A stretch of DNA of 64,000 bases, taken from the NCBI GenBank assembly GCA_964511625.1, contig CAZEJG010000001.1:206966-270965 (forward strand), written 5' to 3'. A program made the translations under genes and the position numbers. Origin of the DNA: Pseudohoeflea sp964511625 (GTDB lineage Bacteria > Pseudomonadota > Alphaproteobacteria > Rhizobiales > Rhizobiaceae). Below, in pieces: positions 43,203 to 51,493 of the stretch. Positions within the stretch are counted from its first letter, which is position 1. Every line of letters starts with the position of its first letter. The notes under the pieces were generated by a model. That model worked only from the letters and a program-made list of their open reading frames with translations, was not told the origin of the DNA and made no database searches.

Positions 43203-43895
43203 TCAGTTCTCCGCGCCGGCCGCCTTCTCGGCGACGATCTGGCGGACGGCGTTGGCGAGCACTTCTGCCGACTGCGCGCCCATCACCGCATATTTGCCGT
43301 CGAGGATGAAGCAGGGCACGCCCGTCACGCCCATCTGCTGGGACAGCGCGACTTCCTCGGAGACCTTGTCGCGGTCGGCGCCGGATTCAAGCAATTCGCG
43401 CACGATGGCTGGATCGAGGCCGGCTTCCTCGGCGGCCTCCAGAAGCACCGCGTCATCGCCGATGTTGCGCCCGTCCTCGAAATACATACGGAACAGGATC
43501 GCCACCATCCGGCCCTGCGTCTCCGTGCCCTGCGAGCCGGCCCAGCGGACCAGCCGGTGGGCGTCGAGCGTGTTGGCCGACACCTCGATATCCTCGAAGC
43601 GGAAGGCGATGCCATCCTCTGCGCCCGCCGCACGAACAGTGGCATAGGCCCGTTCCGCGCCCTCGGGGCCGCCGAACTTGTCTTCGAGATACTGGCGCCG
43701 GTCCTTGCCCTCCTTGGGCAGCGTCGGATCGAGCTGGTAGGGCCGCCAGCGCACGTCGACAGGCAACTCATCACCCAGCTGCGCGATCGCGTCGTCGAGG
43801 CGCTTCTTGCCGATGTAACACCAGGGGCACATCACGTCCGAAACGACGTCGATCGTGAACGGCGGGATGGTGGAGGGGGCGGCGGTCTCGCTCAT
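43203..43895 (-). CDS. DsbA-family oxidoreductase (FrnE-like)
   Basis: This is a thioredoxin-fold protein of about 230 residues with the active site MCPWCYIGKKRLD near residues 20-32 and the cis-Pro region VTGVPCF. The group (FrnE / 2-hydroxychromene isomerase-like) is cytoplasmic; no signal peptide is seen. Start 43895 gives MSETAAPS, more reasonable than the longer Arg-rich frame. It may handle disulfides or glutathione-dependent isomerisation. It ends 6 bases from convergent mfd. Confidence 0.9.
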   Translation of the reverse strand: MSETAAPSTIPPFTIDVVSDVMCPWCYIGKKRLDDAIAQLGDELPVDVRWRPYQLDPTLPKEGKDRRQYLEDKFGGPEGAERAYATVRAAGAEDGIAFRFEDIEVSANTLDAHRLVRWAGSQGTETQGRMVAILFRMYFEDGRNIGDDAVLLEAAEEAGLDPAIVRELLESGADRDKVSEEVALSQQMGVTGVPCFILDGKYAVMGAQSAEVLANAVRQIVAEKAAGAEN

Positions 43896-43921
43896 GCGAT
43901 CATCCTCGTGGTTTCGCCTGG

Positions 43922-45793
43922 CTATTTGCCGGCGGTCTTGTCCCACCACGCCGGCAGGTAATAGCCGTAGAGCGGCGTCATCCCGGCGGGCCCGGTCACC
44001 CGGTCCCAGTGGGCGAGGTAGCTTTCGCCCAGATGGTAGGTCGGAACGACATAGTAGCCCGACAGCAGCACCCGGTCGAACGCGCGCACGGCGGCCTGGA
44101 ATTCGTCCTGGCCGCGAGCGTTGACCATCGCGTCGATCATCGCGTCGACGGCCGGATCGGCGACCCCGGCAAAATTGAAGCTGCCCGGCCGGTCCTTCGC
44201 CACCGAACCCCAGCGCCCGATCTGTTCGATGCCCGGCGACAGCGAGGAGGGATAGGATTTCACGATCATGTCGTAGTCGAAATCCTGCGAGCGCTGCTGG
44301 TACTGCGCGTCATCCACCGTGCGGATTGACATCTTGATCCCGAGCGGCGCCAGCGAGCGCTGGTAGGCGATGGCCAGCTTTTCCTGGCCTTCGTTTTGTG
44401 TCATCACCTGGAAGGCGAGGGGTCGTCCCTCGGCGTCGACCATCTGGCCGCCCTTGATCGAATAGCCGGCTTCCGTCAGCAGATCGAAGGCGGCGCGCTG
44501 GATGCGCCGGTCCCGTCCGCTGGCATCGCTCACCGGCAGTCGGAAGGTTCCGTCCATGATGTCGGGATCGACCGCGTCGGGGAAGGGGGCGAGCAGCTCT
44601 TTCTCGAGCGACGAGGCCGAGCGGTTGAAGCTCGAAAGCGTCGTGCCCTGCCAGTAGGACTGGGTGCGCGTGTAGACGTTTTCGTACAGGTTCTTGTTCA
44701 CCCACTCGAAATCGAACAGCAGCGTGAGCGCCTTGCGCACCTGCTTGTCCTGGAAGACCGGACGCCGCAGGTTGAAGACGAAACCGTACATCCCCGACGG
44801 GGTCTGCCGCTTGTAGGTCTCCTTGACGACCTTCTTCTCATTGGCCGCCGGAAAATCGTAGCCGCGCAGCCAGTTGGTCACCGAGCCGTCCGGATAGATG
44901 TCGACGACACCCTTCTTGAAGGCTTCGAACAGCGTGTTCTCGGAGAGAAAATACTCGATCGTGATCTCGTCGTAATTGTCTTGGCCGCGTTTGACCGGCA
45001 GGTCCTTGGCCCAGTAGTCGGTGTTGCGGCGGTAGGTGATCCGCTCGCCGGGTTCGACCTCCGCCACCCGGTACGGCCCGGAGCCGATTCCGGCCTCGAG
45101 CGACGACTTGTCGAAGGTCTCCGCATCCGTCGCATGTTTCGGCAGGATCGGGGTCAATGCGAGGATCATCGGGAATTCACGGTTCGAGGTGTCGTTGAAC
45201 GTGAACTTGACGCTGTTCTCGCCGATCTTTTCCATCTTGGCCACCCGGTCGAGGCGCGTCGAATAGGGCGGGCGTCCCTTGTCGCGGAACAGTTCGAAGG
45301 TGAAGATCACGTCATCGGCGGTGACCGGCTCGCCGTCAGACCAGCGGGCGTCCGGATTGATGTTGAACTGGATATAGCTTCGGTCCTCGTCCCACTCGAC
45401 GGTTTTGGCCAGCAATCCGTAGAGGGTGAAGGGCTCGCCTTGGGCGCGCATCATCAGCGGTTCATAGACCAGGTTGCCGTATTCCTGGTCGATAATGCCG
45501 CGCGCGGTCGTCCGCATGCTCTTGAGGATGAACGGGTTGAGACTGTCGAAGGACCCGACCACGCCATAGCTGACCTTGCCGCCCTTCGGCGCCTTCGGAT
45601 TGGCGTAGAGGAAATGGGTGAAATCGGCCGGCATCGCCGGCTTGCCGTGCATGGCGATCGCATGGACAGGCTCGGCTTTCGCAACGCCGGGAACAGCCGC
45701 CGCAACTGCGAACCAGGCGAGCGCCAGAAATCCGAATACCGCGATCGCCGCCGCCGTACGCCGAACCGATCCTGCTGCGACTCTGATGAACAT
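43922..45793 (-). CDS. ABC transporter extracellular solute-binding protein, family 5 (YejA-like)
   Basis: This is a 623-residue periplasmic peptide-binding protein. The long signal region (FGFLALAWFAVAAAVPGVAKA) is followed by EPVHAIAMHGKPAMPADFTHF and PKGGKVSYGVVGSFDSLNPF, a pattern of the YejA subgroup that binds microcin C-like peptides or peptidoglycan-derived peptides. DARWSDGEPVTADDVIFTF is the family 5 signature. No permease genes are adjacent, so it is an orphan or serves a system encoded elsewhere. It is co-directional with the DsbA-family gene, 26 bases apart. Confidence 0.92.
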   Translation of the reverse strand: MFIRVAAGSVRRTAAAIAVFGFLALAWFAVAAAVPGVAKAEPVHAIAMHGKPAMPADFTHFLYANPKAPKGGKVSYGVVGSFDSLNPFILKSMRTTARGIIDQEYGNLVYEPLMMRAQGEPFTLYGLLAKTVEWDEDRSYIQFNINPDARWSDGEPVTADDVIFTFELFRDKGRPPYSTRLDRVAKMEKIGENSVKFTFNDTSNREFPMILALTPILPKHATDAETFDKSSLEAGIGSGPYRVAEVEPGERITYRRNTDYWAKDLPVKRGQDNYDEITIEYFLSENTLFEAFKKGVVDIYPDGSVTNWLRGYDFPAANEKKVVKETYKRQTPSGMYGFVFNLRRPVFQDKQVRKALTLLFDFEWVNKNLYENVYTRTQSYWQGTTLSSFNRSASSLEKELLAPFPDAVDPDIMDGTFRLPVSDASGRDRRIQRAAFDLLTEAGYSIKGGQMVDAEGRPLAFQVMTQNEGQEKLAIAYQRSLAPLGIKMSIRTVDDAQYQQRSQDFDYDMIVKSYPSSLSPGIEQIGRWGSVAKDRPGSFNFAGVADPAVDAMIDAMVNARGQDEFQAAVRAFDRVLLSGYYVVPTYHLGESYLAHWDRVTGPAGMTPLYGYYLPAWWDKTAGK

Positions 45794-46154
45794 CCCGTCT
45801 CCCTCTGCCCTTCTGCCAATTCCGATCGCCCCGAATCTGCGGCGAGCCTAACACGCGTCTCGCTGCCTTCGCCACAAGGCGGAAAATGAGGCCATTTGAG
45901 GACCGTCGACAAATTTGCGGACGCGATGCGAACCATGTGCAAACGGTGAAATCGCATTGCCCGAAAATTTCATCCGCTGCCGTGGCGGGGGGTGGCATTT
46001 CGACCGTTCACGGTTTAACACGAGGCGCGACCGGTCATTGTCTCGCCTCAATTGGCGAACAAAAGCGCCGCGGAAACAACGAGGCGGAATCGAGCGCGCC
46101 AATACTTGGAAAGCGCCGTATCCGCAGGGGCGTTTGCAGGAGAAAACCAGACCC
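45794..46154. other. 361-bp divergent intergenic region, no gene
   Basis: It separates the leftward peptide-binding gene from the rightward IalB-family gene. I see no convincing gene, repeat or operator. It must carry both promoters. Confidence 0.5.
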
Positions 46155-46787
46155 ATGAACACGATCACCACAAGGACACTCGCGGCCATCCTTACTGCCG
46201 GGTTCGCCGCGGGCGCTGTCGGTACGCTTCCCGCACGCGCCCAGGACCAGGGCGGCGGCGCAGGAGTTCCGCGCCAGGGATGGTACAAGGTCTGCACCAA
46301 GCAGGAAGACAATGACGTTTGCATCGTGCAGAACATCGTCTCCGCGCCGACGGGCCAGCTGCTGACCGCTGTCGGCCTCATCGAGGTGACCGGCAAGGTC
46401 AACCGCAAGATCATGCAGGTTTCGGTGCCGAGCGCACGTATGATCCAGCCGGGCATCAACGTCCAGGTCGATGGCGGCCAGGCCCAGCGGATCGAATACT
46501 CTGTCTGCATGCCCGACAAGTGCGTTGCCGAAACGGTTCTGACCGACCAGATGATCGCCGCCTACAAGAAGGGTGGCGAGCTCGTGATGACGTCGGTCAA
46601 TTTCCAGCGTACGCCGAACCCGATCAAGATCTCGCTCGAAGGCTTTACCCAAGCCTATGACGGCGAACCGATCAAGCAGTCGGAACTGCAGGAACGCCAG
46701 CGCCTTCTCCAGGAAGAAATGTCCAAGAAGGCCGAAGAGGCCCGCAAGAAGCTCGAGGACGCCCAGAACGCTGCCAAGCAGCAGTAG
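46155..46787 (+). CDS. invasion-associated locus B (IalB) family protein
   Basis: This is a 210-residue periplasmic protein. The signal peptide is residues 1 to about 30 (ending LPARA, cleavage before QDQ). The IalB domain includes WYKVCTKQEDNDVCIVQNIV and YSVCMPDKCVAETVL with paired cysteines likely in disulfides. The C-terminal 35 residues (ELQERQRLLQEEMSKKAEE onward) form a charged coiled-coil tail not essential to the domain. It was named from Bartonella erythrocyte invasion, but it is widespread in non-pathogenic Rhizobiales. Followed by a strong terminator. Confidence 0.92.
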   Translation: MNTITTRTLAAILTAGFAAGAVGTLPARAQDQGGGAGVPRQGWYKVCTKQEDNDVCIVQNIVSAPTGQLLTAVGLIEVTGKVNRKIMQVSVPSARMIQPGINVQVDGGQAQRIEYSVCMPDKCVAETVLTDQMIAAYKKGGELVMTSVNFQRTPNPIKISLEGFTQAYDGEPIKQSELQERQRLLQEEMSKKAEEARKKLEDAQNAAKQQ

Positions 46788-46812
46788 GCCTTCTCCGACA
46801 GAAGAAAAACAC

Positions 46813-46845
46813 AAAGGCCCGGATGAGTGATCATCCGGGCCTTTT
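46813..46845. terminator. bidirectional rho-independent terminator
   Basis: AAAGGCCCGGATGA (46813-46826) pairs with TCATCCGGGCCTTT around a GTGA loop, and T bases follow. The A-run on the other side lets it also serve the convergent hspQ gene. Confidence 0.92.
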
Positions 46846-46866
46846 GTCGTTGGGGGCAGCGCTTGG

Positions 46867-47196
46867 TCAGTGGCTGTTGCGCTCGAGCGGCATGTAGACG
46901 CCGTCCACCGGCGGGCCAAAGAACTCGTGGAGTTGCGGGTGGCGGATCGGGGTGCCACTGTCGTCGGGCAACAGGTTCTGCTCGGAGACGTAGGCCACGT
47001 ACTCTGTCTCGTCGTTCTCTGCGAGCAGGTGATAGAACGGCTGGTCCTTGCGCGGCCGCACCTGTTCGGGAATGGCGTTGTACCATTCCTCGGTATTGGC
47101 GAAGACCGGGTCGACGTCGAAAATGACGCCCCGGAAGGGAAACAGCCGGTGTCTGACCACCTGACCAATCCCGAATCGTGCCGTTTGCTGAACCAT
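46867..47196 (-). CDS. hspQ: heat shock protein HspQ
   Basis: This is a 109-residue protein of the HspQ / hemimethylated DNA-binding (YccV-like) family. Motifs are FGIGQVVRHRLFPFRGVIFDVDP at the start, then PFYHLLAENDETEYVAYVSEQNL. In E. coli it modulates Lon protease specificity. It is convergent with the IalB-family gene through the shared terminator. It has a normal size and no oddities. Confidence 0.93.
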   Translation of the reverse strand: MVQQTARFGIGQVVRHRLFPFRGVIFDVDPVFANTEEWYNAIPEQVRPRKDQPFYHLLAENDETEYVAYVSEQNLLPDDSGTPIRHPQLHEFFGPPVDGVYMPLERNSH

Positions 47197-47343
47197 TCCA
47201 ATTTCCTTTCACACCCGAAAACATGGGTGCAGTGCGGGAAAAAATCAACGCGTTGATCTTGACCATGCGCCGAGGGGGCAATAGCCACGGCTGCGGTTCA
47301 TCGGGGCGGGGCTTTCGCTTCCCGCCCTCGCCGAGGTTTGCTG

Positions 47344-48306
47344 ATGGCTGAAATTGCCGGCTTGGTCCTGCCGTTCTTCGGGCTCATCCTTCTGGGCTAC
47401 ATCGCCGCGCGCGTCACCGGACAGTCGCAGGAAGCGCTCGGCTGGCTGAACACCTTCATCATCTACATCGCACTGCCGGCGCTGTTCTTCAAACTCATCC
47501 TCAAGACGCCGATCGAGGAACTGGCGCGCTGGGATTATGTGCTCGCCTCTATGGTCGTGACCTACACGGTTTTCGCGGTGGTCTTCGCTGCTGCCGTTTT
47601 GATCCGCCGCGCCGGTATCGATGCCGCCACCATCCAGGGGCTTGCCGCTGCTTACGGCAACATCGGATACATGGGGCCCGGCATCGCCATCCTCGCCTTC
47701 GGTGAGAAGGCGGCGGTGCCGGTGGCGCTCATCTTCTGTTTCGAGAACCTGATGCACTTCGCCGTGGCGCCGATGATGATGGCGCTCGCCGGTGACGACG
47801 ACCGTCCGCCGGCACGACTTGCGCTCGATGTGTTGCGCAAGATCGCTTTCCACCCTTTCATTATGGCGACCGCCGCCGGCGTCATCGCCGCCGCACTGCA
47901 TTTCCAGCCGCCGCTGCCGGTCAGTCGGCTGATCGATTATCTCGCCCAGGCTGCAGCCCCCTGCGCGCTCTTCGCCATGGGGGTGACGCTGGCGTTACGC
48001 CCGTTGAAGCGGGTGCCGCCGGAACTCGGCTACATCGTGCCGATGAAGCTGATCGTCCATCCGGTGCTGATGTATCTCGCCATGTCCTGGGTGGGGAATT
48101 TCGACCGAATCTGGGTCTTCACGGCGGTGCTGCTCGCCTCGCTGCCGACGGCCACCAACGTCTTCGTCATCGGTCAGCAATACGGTGTATGGACCGAGCG
48201 CGCCTCGGCCTGCATTCTGGTGACCACGGTTGCCTCGGTGGCGACCGTTTCGATCCTGCTCTGGCTGATCACCTCGGGAACGCTACCGGCGGACCTTTTC
48301 CCGTAG
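47344..48306 (+). CDS. AEC family transporter (auxin efflux carrier type)
   Basis: This is a 320-residue inner-membrane protein with about ten hydrophobic segments. Family features are FGLILLGYIAARVTG in the first helix, the AAYGNIGYMGPGIAILAFG motif with helix-breaking glycines, and VFTAVLLASLPTATNVFVIGQQYG near the end. Members move dicarboxylates, malonate or amino acid derivatives. ATG 47344 is preferred over TTG 47338. The last 24 bases overlap the convergent UbiH-like gene. Confidence 0.9.
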   Translation: MAEIAGLVLPFFGLILLGYIAARVTGQSQEALGWLNTFIIYIALPALFFKLILKTPIEELARWDYVLASMVVTYTVFAVVFAAAVLIRRAGIDAATIQGLAAAYGNIGYMGPGIAILAFGEKAAVPVALIFCFENLMHFAVAPMMMALAGDDDRPPARLALDVLRKIAFHPFIMATAAGVIAAALHFQPPLPVSRLIDYLAQAAAPCALFAMGVTLALRPLKRVPPELGYIVPMKLIVHPVLMYLAMSWVGNFDRIWVFTAVLLASLPTATNVFVIGQQYGVWTERASACILVTTVASVATVSILLWLITSGTLPADLFP

Positions 48307-49509
48307 GCCTCCGGCAATATCCTTGAGATCTGGCAGCATCGAACTCTTGCGCCAGCCCGGCGTCATCCCCTCGCGCATGGCGAACTGCTTGAGCGGCTTG
48401 ATCGAATTCAGGGCCGCCAACCCGCCCGCTCGCAGCATCTGCGCCGGAATGAACGCGGTCAGCAGGGTCCGATTCAGAAGATCGACGCCGAACGTCCGGC
48501 TCGCCACGTCTGCGCGCCGGGCACGATCGTAGGAGAGGGCGGCGGCATCAGCCTTCGCAGGACCGCCGACATCGCGGATGCGTCCGATCGCCATCTCCAC
48601 GTCCCTCAGGCTCAGATTGAGCCCCTGGGCGCCGATGGGCGGAAAGGCGTGGCCGGTCTCGCCGATCAGGAAGGTGCGGCCGCGGGCGAAATTGTGCGCA
48701 ATCATGCTCGACATCGGCCAGGCCTGGAACCCGTCCTCGACGTCGACCGCGCCGAGGATCGAGGCCATCCGTGCCTCCACCTTCGCATTGAGGTCAGCCC
48801 GGGCGAGTTTCATGATGCCGGCGACCTCGCCGGGATCCATCGCCCAGACCAGGCTCGAGCGGTTGCCGGGCAGCGGGACCTGGGTGAAGGGACCTGCCTC
48901 GGTGTGGAATTCGGTGGAAATGTTGTCGTGCGGCAGACGGTGGGTGAAATTCATCACCATCGCCGTCTGCTTGTAGCTCCAGTTGCGCACGTCGATCCCG
49001 GCGCACTCGCGCGCCCGCGACTTGCGCCCGTCGGCGGCAAGCACCGCCCGGGCAAGAAGCCGGGTCCCGTCGTCGAGCGTCAGATTGACGTCGCTCTCGG
49101 TCTGGACCGCCTCGACGAGGGCGTGGGGAATTCGCCTGATGGTCTCGGTGGCATCGACCTGCGCGGAAGCCGCCTTCATCATCGGTGCGTTGGGGATATT
49201 GTAACCGAAGGCGGGGAGGGCGATCTCGGAAGAATGGAAACTGACCGGCGGGGCCCGGAACAACCGTTTCGTCCCGTCGAGGATGCGCATCGTCGAAAGG
49301 GCCGCCGATTCGGGCCTGATCGTCTCCCAGACGCCGAGCCGTGAGAGCAGGGCAATGGACTCCGTCATCAGCGCAGTCGTCCGCAAATCATTACCCGCAG
49401 GCGGCGGCGCGATGAAAACCACGCTCCAGCCCTCTGCCGCCGCAGCCAGCGCAGCCATGGTTCCCGCCAGCCCGCCGCCGATCACCGCGATATCGAATTC
49501 TTCCGTCAC
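48283..49509 (-). CDS. UbiH/UbiF/VisC/COQ6 family FAD-dependent hydroxylase
   Basis: This is a 408-residue flavoprotein monooxygenase. It has the FAD dinucleotide motif DIAVIGGGLAGTMAAL at the N-terminus, the DG motif AVLAADGRKSRARE, and FLIGETGHAFPPIGAQGLNLSLRDVE, the GD-type motif of ubiquinone hydroxylases. The most likely role is a hydroxylation step in ubiquinone synthesis. The start is GTG 49509, preceded by AAGGGAG. Rhizobial genomes often call this gene UbiH-like; position specificity is uncertain. Confidence 0.9.
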   Translation of the reverse strand: MTEEFDIAVIGGGLAGTMAALAAAAEGWSVVFIAPPPAGNDLRTTALMTESIALLSRLGVWETIRPESAALSTMRILDGTKRLFRAPPVSFHSSEIALPAFGYNIPNAPMMKAASAQVDATETIRRIPHALVEAVQTESDVNLTLDDGTRLLARAVLAADGRKSRARECAGIDVRNWSYKQTAMVMNFTHRLPHDNISTEFHTEAGPFTQVPLPGNRSSLVWAMDPGEVAGIMKLARADLNAKVEARMASILGAVDVEDGFQAWPMSSMIAHNFARGRTFLIGETGHAFPPIGAQGLNLSLRDVEMAIGRIRDVGGPAKADAAALSYDRARRADVASRTFGVDLLNRTLLTAFIPAQMLRAGGLAALNSIKPLKQFAMREGMTPGWRKSSMLPDLKDIAGGLREKVRR

Positions 49510-49682
49510 GCCGAAACTCCCTTGCCGGTTTGAAAGCGGTTGCCTGTCGGCCCCTTTCGCCCCTACAACCAATTGGATAGTGAGTGATGTAGAGCCGAAT
49601 CCGCTTCTTTTCCATGGGGTGTTTTGGCGCAGACGGGGAGAGCGAGTGCGATGCGGAACCGTAACGGCCGGTGTGGCAAACC

Positions 49683-50444
49683 ATGAAGATACCGTTCTTC
49701 AAGTACCGGCGCGTCCCCTATGCCGAGATCAGGGCGTTCTCCGTCCACATCCTGACTGCCTCCGGCGCCTATCTCGCCTTTCTAGCGGTTGTTGCCGCCG
49801 GCGAGGCGCGCTTCGTCGACATGTGGTGGTGGCTGGGTCTGGCACTCGCCGTCGACGGCATCGACGGACCGATCGCGCGCAAGCTCAAGGTCACCGAGGT
49901 TCTGCCCAACTGGTCCGGGCTGATGCTCGACAACGTCATCGACTACGTCACCTACGTGCTGGTGCCCGCCTATGCGCTTTATGAAAGCGGCATGATCGGC
50001 GAACCACTGTCCTTCGTGGCGGCCGGGCTGATCGTCGTTTCCAGCGCCGTCTACTATGCCGATACAGGCATGAAGACCGACGAGAATTTCTTCTCGGGCT
50101 TTCCGGTGGTCTGGAACATGTTCGTCTTCAGTCTGTTTGTGATTAATCCGTCAGAAATGTCTGCTTTCATTGCGATATTGTTCGCAGTCGTCGCCACTTT
50201 CCTGCCCATCAACTTCCTTCATCCGGTGCGCGTGCAGCGCCTGCGGCCGCTCAATCTGGCCGTGTTTACCGTCTGGTCGTTGCTCGGCGCAGCGGCACTT
50301 CTGCTGCATTTCGATACACCCGAATGGCTCAAATGGGCGGTGATGGCGGCAAGCCTCTATCTGCTCGTCATCGGACCGGTGCTGCAGATGTTCCCCAACC
50401 TCGGCCGCAAGGCGGACGCAACGATCGGGAGTGAAACGAAATGA
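49683..50444 (+). CDS. pcs: phosphatidylcholine synthase
   Basis: This is a 253-residue membrane enzyme that condenses choline with CDP-diacylglycerol. The CDP-alcohol phosphatidyltransferase signature is present as DGIDGPIARKLK followed by GLMLDNVIDYV, in the first third between membrane helices. About eight hydrophobic segments are seen. It is characteristic of Rhizobiaceae and other host-associated alphaproteobacteria. ATG 49683 or 49671 is possible; the shorter is used. It is coupled to the next gene by ATGA. Confidence 0.94.
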   Translation: MKIPFFKYRRVPYAEIRAFSVHILTASGAYLAFLAVVAAGEARFVDMWWWLGLALAVDGIDGPIARKLKVTEVLPNWSGLMLDNVIDYVTYVLVPAYALYESGMIGEPLSFVAAGLIVVSSAVYYADTGMKTDENFFSGFPVVWNMFVFSLFVINPSEMSAFIAILFAVVATFLPINFLHPVRVQRLRPLNLAVFTVWSLLGAAALLLHFDTPEWLKWAVMAASLYLLVIGPVLQMFPNLGRKADATIGSETK

Positions 50445-51418
50445 CCAAAGCCATCGTCGTCAGCCAGACCGGCGGACCCGAAGTTCTGGAATGGAAGGAC
50501 CATCCGGTCGCCGACCCCGGTCCGGGCGAGGTCCGTATCCGCCACACCGCCGCCGGTCTCAACTTCATCGACGTCTATTTCCGCTCCGGTCTCTATCCGG
50601 CGCCGAACGGCATGCCCTTCGTCCCGGGCGGCGAGGGTGCGGGCACCGTCGTTGCCGTCGGTGACGGCGTCACCAACGTTGCCGCCGGCGATCGTGTCGC
50701 CTATGTCGTGGCGCTCGGTTCCTATTCCGAGGAGCGCGTGCTACCGGCCGACCGCGTGGTCAAGGTTCCCGACGGCATCGATCTCGAAATCGCCGCCGGC
50801 GCAATGCTCAAGGGCATGACGGTCGAATACCTGCTCTTGCGAACCTATCCGGTGAAGAAGGGTGAGACGATCCTGTTTCACGCCGCTGCCGGTGGCGTCG
50901 GTTCGATGGCGGGCACCTGGGCCAAATCGCTGGGCGCCCGGGTTATCGGTACGGTCGGCTCTGACGAGAAGGCCGAACTCGCCCGCGCCAACGGCTACGA
51001 CGAGGTCATCAACTACCGGACGGAGGATTTCGTCGCCCGGGTCAAGGACCTGACCGACGGCAAGGGGGTCGACGTCGTCTACGATTCCGTCGGCAAGGAC
51101 ACGTTCCCCGGCTCGCTCGACTGTCTCAAGCCACGCGGCATGTGGGTGAGCTTCGGCCAGTCCTCGGGCAATGTGGAACCCTTTCCGATGTCCGTCCTGA
51201 GCCAGAAAGGCTCTCTTTACGCCACCCGTCCGACGCTCTTCACCTACATCGCCAGCCGGGCCGATCTCGAGGCGTCGGCGGCTGCGCTCTTCGACGTGAT
51301 CGGGCGCGGGGTCGTATCCATCGACATCAACCAGCGCTACGCGTTGTCCGACGCGCGTCAGGCCCATGAAGACCTCGAAAACCGGAAAACGACGGGGACG
51401 ACCATACTGCTCCCTTGA
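50441..51418 (+). CDS. NADPH:quinone oxidoreductase (zinc-free MDR family)
   Basis: This is a 325-residue quinone reductase of the zeta-crystallin type. The N-terminal GroES-like domain has AAGLNFIDVYFRSGLYP and PFVPGGEGAGTVVAVG. The nucleotide-binding motif is AAAGGVGSMAGTWAKSLGARVIGTVGS. The zinc-binding residues of alcohol dehydrogenases are missing, as expected. It probably protects against quinone or enone stress. It overlaps pcs by four bases. Confidence 0.92.
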   Translation: MTKAIVVSQTGGPEVLEWKDHPVADPGPGEVRIRHTAAGLNFIDVYFRSGLYPAPNGMPFVPGGEGAGTVVAVGDGVTNVAAGDRVAYVVALGSYSEERVLPADRVVKVPDGIDLEIAAGAMLKGMTVEYLLLRTYPVKKGETILFHAAAGGVGSMAGTWAKSLGARVIGTVGSDEKAELARANGYDEVINYRTEDFVARVKDLTDGKGVDVVYDSVGKDTFPGSLDCLKPRGMWVSFGQSSGNVEPFPMSVLSQKGSLYATRPTLFTYIASRADLEASAAALFDVIGRGVVSIDINQRYALSDARQAHEDLENRKTTGTTILLP

Positions 51419-51493
51419 ATTCGCTCGAAATATGGTGAAGCTTGTTTATTGCGCACAGGTATTGCGTGCCTGCTTTTTGTTCATGGGGGACTC

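Noticed and set aside
44396..45889. Long plus-strand frame opposite the YejA-like gene
   Set aside because: The minus strand carries the signal peptide and family 5 motifs; the plus frame has none.
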